A DNA stretch of 64,000 nucleotides from Closterium sp. Naga37s-1 (Eukaryota; Streptophyta; Zygnematophyceae; Desmidiales; Closteriaceae): NCBI GenBank assembly GCA_947471745.1, contig CANJKZ010000915.1, forward strand, positions 992,001-1,056,000, in the 5' to 3' direction. The notes below the pieces were generated by a model that worked only from the letters and a program-made list of their open reading frames with translations, did no database searches and was not told where the DNA came from. The first letter of the stretch is position 1, and every line of letters starts with the position of its first letter. Positions 25,201 to 35,400 of this stretch are shown one piece after another. Made by a program: the position numbers and the translations under genes.

Positions 25201-27865
25201 CATGAAACATGTGTGGCCTGCACTTGCCACCTTGACCGGCTTTCTTTGACGGCGGAGCTAGCTAGCTAGCCTGAGTCATATGCACGTATGCACAGAGCTA
25301 TCATATATTTGGAACCTGATCTAGACATGAGTTCCCTGTAATGCCACGAGTGATGGAGGTAGGGAATGAAGGGATTGTGACAAAACAGTGAAGGCATCAG
25401 AATATTGTTGTCTCACTTGCAACAGCACTTCCATCAATCCATTTTCCCTAATTCACCAATCCATCAGTTATCCATCAATTATCTATCAGACATGCAGGAG
25501 AAGTTGACCACTCAGCTCAACAGGTGTGCTCCATCACTCAGTAATAAAGCCTCTGATCACAACCGGTATGTGTGCAGGCTAAGGTGGCGGACTTTGGGCT
25601 TCTGAGGCTTGGGGAGGGCACCTCGGTGGCAGCGACTCGAGTGATGGGCACACCGGGATATGTGGACCCTGCTTACTACATGTCACACAAGGCCACTCCA
25701 GCTGCCGACGTGCACAGGTACAGTGCGGTACACAAGGATGATGGGCACACCGGGCTATATGTCTCACAAGGCCACTCCCGCAATAGACGTGCGCAGGTAA
25801 GGTGTGACACAGCGAGGTCATGGCAGGCTGTCCTGTTCATGAGCTGCCTAGATGATGCCGCCCATATATAACAGATGATGCCTCCCATATATCCAAGGTG
25901 TCTAGAAGATGCCGCCCATAAATACGAGGTGCCTAGATGTTGCCGCCCATAATTTAAGGTGTCTAGATGATGCCATCCATATGTCCAAGGTGCCTAGATG
26001 ATGCCGCCTATATATCCAAGGTGTCTAGATGATGCCGCCCATACATCCGAGTTGCCTAGATGATGCCGCCCATAATTTAAGGTGTCTAGATGATGCCATC
26101 CATATATCCGAGGTGCCTAGATGATTCCGCCTATACATCCGAGCTCAATAGATGATGCTGGCCATATATCCGAGGTGCCTAGCCTAGATGATGCCATCCA
26201 TATATCCGAGCCAAGCTGCCTTGATGATGGGGCATTTCCTACCAATTTTCAGAATCAATTCGAGGGTCCCTCACATGCCACATATCTCCGTCACATGCCA
26301 AAGACTTCTCTCATGACCCATTTCCATGTTTGTTGTGGCAGCTTTGGCATGTTGGTGCTGGTGGTCATCACGGCACGCAAGCCCATCTACGTCACAGAGG
26401 ACAGCCAGATCAACCTGAAGAACTGGGTACGGTAGTCCCTGTTGAGAATACTCAACAGCAACAACTATCAGGTCAACTAGAGGAATATTTTTGAATGTTT
26501 TTTTATTTGCTAGTGAGAATCCTTTGAGGATATTCGAATAACCTGACTGAAGGACTTGGCACGAGGAGACTATGTGCTGTGGTGCGGCTATGTGCTGTGG
26601 TGCGGCTATGTGCTGTGGTGCGGCTATGTGCTGTGGTGTGGCTATGTGCGTGCCATCCCTCCCACTTGCTCCATTCCGAAATCATAAAATTTCTCACGCC
26701 ATTCCCCCTTTCCCTTCAACACGACCCTAGTTTACCTCTGCTCTACTTGTTTTCTCACAGCAAGCACAGCCCCACCCCACTGTTGCCTGAAATACAATCT
26801 TGGGCACCAAGCATCCTCATCTCGCCTCGAGAGATGCCTGTGTTCCAAAGATGCGGCCACTCACCTCGCCTTGCACTCACCTCGCCTTGCCCTCACCTCG
26901 CCTTGCACTCACCTCGCCTTGCCCTCACCTTGCCTTGCCCTCACCTTGCCTTGCCCTCACCTTGCCTTGCCCTCACCTTGCCTTGCCCTCACCCTGCCTT
27001 GCACTCACCTTGCCTTGCCCTCACCTTGCCTTGCCAGCCTTCAAGGACCCTCACCTGGCCACCCTAGACGACCTGAGGTGACTTCTCAGTCGATTCAAAC
27101 CCCCCTTCACCCCCTCCCAGGTGGCTCTGCTAGCACCACCCAACATCGCTGTACCATCGTTCAAGGACCCTCATTTGGTCGCACCGGACGATATGACTAT
27201 AGTGTCAACTCAAAAGTCTTCGCGTGCCCATAACCCCCACGCCTCCCACAATCAGCCCCTCCAGATGGCGCCACTAGTGGCATCCAGCACTGTAGTAGCC
27301 TTCAAGAACCCTCTTCTGCTTAGGCCTTCATGACCTGCTACAGCGCCTGAGGTGACGTTTGAGTCGACTCAAATTTCCCCCTCATATCCCACCCAGGTGG
27401 CACCACTAGCATCACCCAACGCCAAGGCAGCCTCAAAGAACCTCATCTGCTCGCCCCACAGGACCTGCTGGTGCGCCTGAATTGCCTCTCCCTTGCCTTC
27501 CACTCATGAGCCCCATAACCCCCGCACTTCGCCCTAACCACTCCCAGGTGGCGCCACTAGTGGCATCCAACACTATAGCAGCCTTCAAGGACCCTCATCT
27601 GCTCGCTCCAGACGACCTGCTGCTGCGTCTGGCTCGCCTTGCCCTCGCCTGCACGGCCATGCCCACGGCGTCACGCCCCACCATGGCGCAGGTAGTGGGG
27701 CAGCTGCAGGCGATGCAGCAGGAGGTGGCGGGGCGGGAGGTGGACCGCGCTGCTGTGCGCATCGACAGGGAGATAGAGGGCGCTGCTGGCGCTGCTGACT
27801 TTGATGCGGAGCTTGCACGGGCCATGCACGTGGGTGGTGGTGGTGGTGGTACCAGCAGTTCCTGA
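13936..27865 (+). CDS. LRR receptor-like protein kinase, 21 exons
   Basis: Exons: 13936-14044 (signal peptide, tentative), 15017-15122 (N-terminal cap, [15 protein letters not shown]), eleven single-LRR exons at 15772-15846, 16262-16333, 18161-18232, 18375-18446, 18856-18927, 19193-19264, 20019-20090, 20277-20348, 20965-21036, 21447-21518 and 21620-21691, a Cys-rich cap 21957-22081, Pro/Ser stalk plus membrane helix 22565-22888 ([20 protein letters not shown]), and kinase exons 23227-23558, 23837-23984, 25032-25171, 25578-25717, 26342-26426 and 27548-27865. All phases agree and the sum is 873 aa. Kinase marks: [11 protein letters not shown] loop, WAVK lysine, [30 protein letters not shown], and RPTMAQVV at the end. 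It should sit in the plasma membrane with the LRRs outside; the ligand is unknown. The signal-peptide exon is the weakest part. Confidence 0.9.
15410..15580 (+). repeat. Two copies of the LRR-cap exon end with donor
   Basis: About 40 bases from the end of exon 15017-15122, including the GTGTGAGTG donor, reappear at 15415-15455 (GCATCCGGGATGGTCACCGG) and 15535-15575 (GCATCCGCGATGATCAC). Each keeps a usable donor. Confidence 0.88.
16707..18110. repeat. 33-bp satellite, two homogeneous blocks
   Basis: About 26 units of a first variant (with GCATACATGTGAGTGTG) run from 16707 to about 17565. They switch at once to about 17 units of a second variant (GCATATGTATGCGTGTG) to about 18110. The shared part is CATCAATCCAGAACAG. 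The unit length is a multiple of three, so both strands are open for hundreds of codons, but this is an intron between LRR exons 2 and 3. Confidence 0.97.
18620..18830. repeat. 24-bp intronic tandem repeat
   Basis: About eight diverged units contain TTATGACCCATTATTCCCC, in the intron before the fifth LRR exon. Confidence 0.9.
19265..19435. repeat. GT/TG microsatellite
   Basis: An interrupted TG-dinucleotide run starts at the donor of the LRR exon ending at 19264. Confidence 0.95.
20534..20730. repeat. 81-bp tandem repeat, 2.5 copies
   Basis: Near-identical units start at 20534, 20615 and 20696 (GCATTCATAATCAGAAGGAT) in an LRR-kinase intron. Confidence 0.95.
22994..23115. repeat. 11-bp tandem repeat
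   Basis: About eleven units of CATGGTTGGCA/CATGGTGGGCA lie between the transmembrane exon and the first kinase exon. Confidence 0.93.
24060..24610 (+). repeat. Partial copies of kinase exon 23837-23984
   Basis: Three decayed copies lie in the intron. They are at 24070-24150 (GGGCACATGGAGCGGATCTT), 24330-24402 (GAGTTCATGGAGAATGGCGA, up to the GTGATG donor) and 24505-24605. They match the 3' half of the exon, encoding [20 protein letters not shown]. Palindromes of the dispersed family sit between copies. Confidence 0.92.
24468..24495. repeat. 28-bp palindrome, imperfect centre
   Basis: The arms CTGACTTTTGAG and CTCAAAAGTCAG flank TCGG. It has the same length and core as the palindrome at 10255. 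Confidence 0.95.
25860..26215. repeat. Diverged tandem repeat of about 32 bp
   Basis: About ten units contain GGTGCCTAGATGATGCCGCC and ATATATCC, inside the kinase C-lobe intron. Confidence 0.88.
26573..26645. repeat. 18-bp tandem repeat
   Basis: Four units of GCTATGTGCTGTGGTGCG. Confidence 0.93.
26866..27040. repeat. 16-bp CT-rich tandem repeat
   Basis: About ten units of CCTTGCCCTCACCTTG with variants lie just upstream of the last-exon copies. They merge into a short piece of last-exon sequence (TTCAAGGACCCTCACCTGGC) at about 27040. Confidence 0.9.
27114..27480 (+). repeat. Three copies of the kinase last-exon 5' edge
   Basis: Copies start at about 27114, 27258 and 27395. Two begin with a real CAG acceptor followed by GTGGC, and each matches the first 70-90 bases of exon 27548 ([20 protein letters not shown]). 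They carry indels and then diverge. As acceptors they could compete with the true one at 27547. Confidence 0.92.
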
Positions 27866-28025
27866 CTGGAGTTGGGTGGTCAGCAGGAGATGGCGGGGCG
27901 GGAGGTGGACCGCGCTGCTGTGCGCATCGCCTTGGAGATAGAGGGCGCTGCTGACTTTGATGCGGAGCTTGCCCGGGCGATGCACGTGGGTGGCGGCGGT
28001 GGTGGTACCAGCAGTTCGTGACCGG
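27866..28025 (+). repeat. Copy of the kinase gene 3' end past its stop
   Basis: About 145 bases at 27880-28022 repeat 27718-27867 closely (GGGCGGGAGGTGGACCGCGC and on to ACCAGCAGTTCGTGA), including a matching stop. A small deletion removes part of the Ala-rich stretch. Confidence 0.93.
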
Positions 28026-29455
28026 CGTTGGGTGATCACTACATGTCTTGGATAACGAGATAGCACAATAAGCAGCAGTTGATGTCCTGGGTGGTGGTAC
28101 TAGTGGTTGATGGCAGGAGTTGGGTGATAAGCAGTGTGTTGCTGACATGAACGCCGCGCTTGTGATGGATCACTTGGCTGTACAATAAATGCATGTGGGT
28201 GCTGGCAATAGCTACTTCTAACTAGAGTTGGGAGATATCTGCATACCATTGGAGTGCAAGACTGCACAATAGGACTGCCATTGCGGGTCATTGGTACAAT
28301 AGGGCTGTGGTGCTGCTACCTGTATAGACAGCAAGCAAGGCTGCATTGCTGTTGGTGGGGTTTCTCTAGCCCTGCATGGTAGCAGCGGTAGGGAGCAGCT
28401 CATTTTGATAGTTATTATGCCTGAATACAAGCTTAAGAAACAATTGTCCCTTGGTTCGTTGACATTGGCCGATGCATTGCATGGAGATGAAGGCTTGCTA
28501 GGGGCTTCCCTACAGCCGAAACATGTTTGTCCGTGTTTTAGCCACTGCTTAGTGAAGAGCTTCGTTTCTACAGAACCCTACGTGAATCAGCCAGGATTTT
28601 ACTACAACTGTTTTCTCCTTTGTTAAACCTTCTCCCTTAAACTGCTGCTCGCTGGAATGTCTCTTAATCTGCATTGCATGGATGCTGCCGTGGAAGGAAT
28701 GTCCTTTTGCATCCCACGGTATGATAAGATTGCCATTGCAACCTTCATCAACCTAACTCACTTTTCACCAAGAATTTCAAAATTGCAACAGTCTCAGGGC
28801 CCTGGAGGTAGGGAGGGTGTCGATACACACTGCCAGTCTCCAGTCTTCTGTAGTACTCTCCTGCAAGAGTAGGAAGAGTTTCGACCGCAGCAAGCCCACG
28901 AATCTCGCGTCAGTAAAACACTAGGACTGTTCTACGCGTACTAGGGTCTCCTCCAGTCTCCTTTAGTACTCTCCTGCTGCTTTCCATGCGCATCTCAACG
29001 AGTCGCCGTCTGCTCTCTGCTGTCACTTCTGCAGTAACAGCTCGCAGCTCACAACTCGTGACACACATGGCGCAGTGCACTGCCATCAGAGCAAGCACTG
29101 CTGTCATACGCACTATGCCGCAGCACCTCATACGCACTATGCCGCAGCACCTCATACGCACTATGCCGCAGCACCTCATACGCCTCCACCGCCCCTTTTG
29201 AACCGCTCCTCTGTCACCCTCCTCCTCCCCTTGTCTGCATGCTGCGGCCACACCTCACACCCCGCCTACACTCCACATTGCCGGCCGTCGCACCCCACAC
29301 ATCACCACCCCACACCTCACACTCCGTACACCTCACAGCGCACCGCTGTCATATGCACTGCGCATGCTGGGATCCCTCAGCACCTCATACGCCTCCGCAC
29401 CCATCACCACCCAACACATCGTACTCCAGACCTCACACTCTTCACGCCTCACACC
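28026..29455. other. Convergent spacer with J-protein exon copies
   Basis: No gene is recognised. From 29085 to 29215, and again at 29340-29400, there are copies of the 3' end of the J-domain exon: repeated CATACGCACTATGCCGCAGC and a CTTTTGAACCGCTCCTC block matching 29525-29545. They lie just beyond its stop codon and are mixed with CACACC simple repeats. Confidence 0.75.
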
Positions 29456-32400
29456 TCACAGTGCACCGCTGTCATACGCACTGCGCTTGCCGGCATCCCG
29501 CAGCACCTCATACGCCTCTGCAATCCTCTTGAACCGCTCCTCCGCCGCCCGCCGCTTCCGCTCGTCAGGCTGCCTGTCCGGGTGCGTCTCCATCGCCAGC
29601 TGGCGGAACGCAGATTTGATTTCCTGCTGACTCGCCTGCCGCCCTTTGCCGGCCAGCCCCAGAGCAGCATAGTACCCCTTTGGGTCTGAGCTTGTCCGCC
29701 CTGACCTTGTCTGCCTTGACCCCTGCTGATGCTGCTGCTGTTGTTGCTGCTGCTGCTGTCGCCCGTACTGCTGCTGCCACTGCTGCTCCCATTGCTGCTG
29801 CCAATGTTGCTGCCTCCTATCCTGCTGCTCCTGCTGCTGCTGCTGCTGCTGTTGCTGAGTGCGTTGGTAGCTGCTGCTGCCGAAGCTGCCACCAGGCCAG
29901 GACGAGGCTCCTCCTCCCCGAGCCATGCGTTCAAATTCCCTCCACACGTCCTCCGGACTCACAAAGGCTCGGCGAAAGACCCGGAAGTTGCCGAACCTGT
30001 GGAGCAGGTTCGGGAAGAGAGTGGAACATGATGGGGGAGAGTAAGGGGTGGGTTGGGAAAAGGAGTGGTTCTGGGATTAGGTTCGAGTGCGGAAAGGGCA
30101 GAGATGAGATGAGGGGTGTGGGGGTTGAGGTGGCAAGTGTGCTCCGTGCATCAGAAGATGGACTTGACACATCACATGCATCGAGACAAGTGGGGAGAAG
30201 TGATGACTTGCGAATGGAGGCAGCCGGCAACTTGGGGTAAGAGGCCAACTTGGGGTAAGAGGCCAACTTGGGGTAAGAGGCCAACTTGGGGTAAGAGGCC
30301 AACTTGGGGTAAGAGGCCAACTTGGGGTAAGAGGCCAACTTGGGGTAAGAGGCCAACTTGGCACAGAGAATGAGGAGGACGTTTGAGAGAAAAGGAGCAA
30401 GACTTGGAGCGATTGGTCAATTCAAAATCCAGGCACAATTGGATTCAGGCACAATTGGATCGGGCATGAGGTGGGTTGCAGCTATCGGTGCTCTTGGTGT
30501 TGTCGACGGTGATGCAACTCATGCTTCCCATCCCATCCTACTGTCGCTGCCATTGCTGAACCATGACAACAGCAAGAGCAGAAACACATGCTTCAGAGGG
30601 TGGCAGTGATCGTGCTACTCTACCCCCTCAGCGCCAACAGTGCGTGAAATGTCCCACTCATGTAACTTGGAGCAACCATGACGCACACTCGATTGAACTG
30701 CAACAGCCATCCCGCATTCCCCCCAACCCACTCCTTGAAGCCCTCCTTAATCCAGCCAATCCAGCCCAACCCAACCCTTCCAGCCAAACCAGATCTGCAG
30801 CCAGACCAGATCTGCAGCCAGACCAGATCTGCAGCCAGACCAGATCTGCAGCCAGACCAGATCTGCAGCCAGACCAGCCCCGTAGGCCACCTTCCAAAGT
30901 GTTCATCACACGCACACACACTTGATGTTCTCCTTTCTTTCCCCACTAACCTGTTCCGCACTGACTCTACTGCACCCTTCCAACCATACTGCCTTCACCC
31001 CCTGAATCCCATGTGCCTCACCTGGAACAAGTGCGTTTCTCAACTCACCCTGGAAATCCATCAAACGGGTTCTCAAATGGACTCTCACGCCTTTCACCTC
31101 CTCCTGCCCCTCGCCCTCTCGCCTCTCCCCTCTCTGCCCTGCCGAACTCACCCCCTTCCTCTTCCCCCACCTCCTCCTCCTCCATCCCTCCTCCTTCCCC
31201 CCACAGCCCCCCTCCTGTTGCCACCTCAGCCACCTCCCTAGCGTGCTGCACGCCCCGACGAATCACAGCGAGCCGAGGGGACACCCTGGCAAGCCACCCA
31301 GCGGCCAATGAGAGCGCGCCAACTGTCATCCACCAAGCGGTCGACGCCGGGTGGAAAAGCCAAGGCACGCTGCCCCCCAGGAGGACCAGGTCCAGTAGCG
31401 CGGCGCCAGCTGTCAGTGCGGCCACTGCTGCCAGCGTGGATTTCGGTTGGGAGAAGAGGCGGTCTGCGGCGACAGCCGGCGCGGTGGATGGTGCTGACGT
31501 GGCGGCGATGACAGCCGTGTGGCGCCAGCTGTCGTGATGGTAAGTTGCTACATAGGATGGCAGGAAGATGGGCTGCTCTGCTTGGCAATGGGTGGCAGCA
31601 GAGCCAAGCCAATGTAAGATTGGCACGTGGACAGGGTGAAAAGAAACTCATGTCGGTGTGATGGACAGAGGAGGACAAGAAAAAGGTGTGGATATAAGCA
31701 AAGCAGGCGGCCTGACTGACGAGGTCACTAATGGGAGCAGAGCTGACGGTGGTATCAACGATGACGACGATGACTAGTGAGCAAGGCGAGGACACCGCAT
31801 GAGTGTGGGTCACAGTGAGTGGGAAGGAGGGCAAGGGAGAGAGCGCACCTTGGCAGACACGGAGTGCACGGTGAGATGAATGTCCAGATCTCTCACTTGC
31901 TCCGCTTCATAGCGCTGGTAGGGGCGATTGCGCAGCGGGGTTGGGCAGTGGGGGATTGGGCAGGGGGGATTGGGCAGGCGGGATTGGGCAGGCGGGATTG
32001 GGCAGGCGGGATTGGGCAGGCGGGATTGGGCGGACGGGATTGGGCAGGCGGGATTGGGCAGGCGGGATTGGGCAGGCGGGATTGGGCAGGCGGGATTGGG
32101 TAATGGTATTGGGAGGGGATGGCGGAGTTCATGCGAGTGGGCATGAGATGAGAGGGATTGCCATGGAATATTCGGCAAGTAAAGAAAATAGTAAATAGTA
32201 AGGAAACAGGCAAGGCAGCGCATACTTATTGTTGGAATTACAAGACGATTTCAAAACGTGATAACAGGTCCTGAGAAAGAAAGAAAATGCAATAATAGAT
32301 GGTAGACACACACACGACACCATGGCACACCATGGCAATGTGGCACGTTATTGCATGACATGGGGTTTGTAAACAAGGAGCAGCATGGCTCTAGAGAGCA

Positions 32401-35400
32401 GGCCAACGCAAGCAGTGCAAGGCAGGGCACAGCACAGGACGGGGCGAGGCTAGCACAAAGCAGAGCAGGCTAGCACAAAGCAGAGCAGGCTAGCACAAAG
32501 CAGAGCAGGCTAGAACAGGGCGCACCCATTTGAGGTGGGTGGTGAGCTCTGTCTCAAGATGCTTGATCCACCGCTGCTTCACCACCGCCCATGCACGCTC
32601 CCTGCATGGCACATATAATTCGCCATGCACCGACCATAATCACGCACACATCATATTCCACACACATCATATTCCACACACACCATACTCCATGCACACA
32701 CCATCACAAGCCATGCACACACCATCACAAGCCATGCACACACCATCACAAGCCATGCACACACCATCACAAGCCAATGGACACGTAATAAGCTATGGGC
32801 AGAAAAAATACTGCATGTCAGGTGTGCATGACTGCATGGTTCAATTCAAGAGGCCTAAACGGTGACAGGCGTGCCTTGAAACCCATGGCATGTCAGCCAG
32901 GCACATGGAATGTCAGCCAAGCACATGGCATGTCAGCAAAGCACATGGCATGTCAGCCAAGCACATGGCATGTCAGCCAAGCACATGGCATGTCAGCCAA
33001 GCACATGGCATGTCAGCCAAGCACATGGAATGTCAGCCAAGCACATGGCATGTCAGCCAAGCACATGGCATGTCAGTCAAGCACATGGCATGTCAGCCAA
33101 GCACATGGCATGTCAGCCAAGCACATGGCATGTCAGCCAAGCACATGGCATGTCAGCCAAGCACATGGCATGTCAGCCAAGCACAGGCATGTCAGCCAAG
33201 CACATGGCATGTCAGCCAAGCACAGGCATGTCAGCCAAGCACATGGCATGTCAGCCAAGCACATGGCATGTCAGCCAAGCACATGGCATGTCAGCCAAGC
33301 ACATGGCATGTCAGCCAGGCACATGGCATGTCAGCCAAGCACATGGCATGTCAGCCAAGCACAGGCATGTCAGCCAAGCACATGGCATGTCAGCCAAGCA
33401 CAGGCATGTCAGCCAAGCACAGGCATGTCAGCCAAGCACAGGCATGTCAGCCAAGCACAGGCATGTCAGCCAAGCACAGGCATGTCAGCCAAGCACATGG
33501 CATGTCAGCCAAGCACATGGCATGTCAGCCAAGCACATGGCATGTCAGCCAAGCACATGGCATGTCAGCCAAGCACATGGCATGTCAGCCAAGCACATGG
33601 CATGTCAGCCAAGCACATGGCATGTCAGCCAAGCACATGGCATGTCAGCCAGGCACATGGCATGTCAGCCAAGCACATGGCATGTCAGCCAAGCACAGGC
33701 ATGTCAGCCAAGCACAGGCATGTCAGCCAAGCACAGGCATGTCAGCCAAGCACATGGCATGTCAGCCAAGCACATGGCATGTCAGCCAAGCACATGGCAT
33801 GTCAGCCAGGCACATGGCATGTCAGCCAAGCACATGGCATGTCAGCCAAGCACAGGCATGTCAGCCAAGCACAGGCATGTCAGCCAAGCACAGGCATGTC
33901 AGCCAAGCACATGGCATGTCAGCCAAGCACATGGCATGTCAGCCAAGCACTTGGCATGTCAGCCAAGCACAGGCATGTCAGCCAAGCACATGGCATGTCA
34001 GCCAAGCACAGGCATGTCAGCCAAGCACATGGCATGTCAGCCAAGCACATGGCATGTCAGCCAAGCACATGGCATGTCAGCCAAGCACATGGCATGTCAG
34101 CCAGGCACATGGCATGTCAGCCAAGCACATGGCATGTCAGCCAAGCACAGACATGTCAGCCAAGCACATGGCATGTCAGCCAAGCACAGGCATGTCAGCC
34201 AAGCACAGGCATGTCAGCCAAGCACAGGCATGTCAGCCAAGCACTGGCATGTCAGCCAAGCACATGGCATGTCAGCCAAGCACATGGCATGTCAGCCAAG
34301 CACATGGCATGTCAGCCAAGCACATGGCATGTCAGCCAAGCACATGGCATGTCAGCCAAGCACATGGCATGTCAGCAAAGCACATGGCATGTCAGCCAAG
34401 CACATGGCATGTCAGCCAAGCACATGGCATGTCAGCCAAGCACATGGCATGTCAGCCAAGCACATGGCATGTCAGCCAGGCACATGGCATGTCAGCCAAG
34501 CACATGGCATGTCAGCCAAGCACAGGCATGTCAGCCAAGCACATGGCATGTCAGCCAAGCACATGGCATGTCAGCCAAGCACATGGCATGTCAGCCAAGC
34601 ACATGGCATGTCAGCCAAGCACATGGCATGTCAGCCAGGCACATGGCATGTCAGCCAAGCACATGGCATGTCAGCCAAGCACAGGCATGTCAGCCAAGCA
34701 CAGGCATGTCAGCCAAGCACAGGCATGTCAGCCAAGCACATGGCATGTCAGCCAAGCACATGGCATGTCAGCCAAGCACTTGGCATGTCAGCCAAGCACA
34801 GGCATGTCAGCCAAGCACATGGCATGTCAGCCAAGCACAGGCATGTCAGCCAAGCACATGGCATGTCAGCCAAGCACATGGCATGTCAGCCAAGCACATG
34901 GCATGTCAGCCAAGCACATGGCATGTCAGCCAGGCACATGGCATGTCAGCCAAGCACATGGCATGTCAGCCAAGCACAGACATGTCAGCCAAGCACATGG
35001 CATGTCAGCCAAGCACAGGCATGTCAGCCAAGCACAGGCATGTCAGCCAAGCACAGGCATGTCAGCCAAGCACTGGCATGTCAGCCAAGCACATGGCATG
35101 TCAGCCAAGCACATGGCATGTCAGCCAAGCACATGGCATGTCAGCCAAGCACATGGCATGTCAGCCAAGCACATGGCATGTCAGCCAAGCACATGGCATG
35201 TCAGCAAAGCACATGGCATGTCAGCCAAGCACATGGCATGTCAGCCAAGCACATGGCATGTCAGCCAAGCACATGGCATGTCAGCCAAGCACATGGCATG
35301 TCAGCCAGGCACATGGCATGTCAGATATGCGCTTTCCACCCAACCCATCGTCTCACCTGGAGACGGTGAAGAGCTCCAGCTGTCTGCCAGGTGTCAGCAT

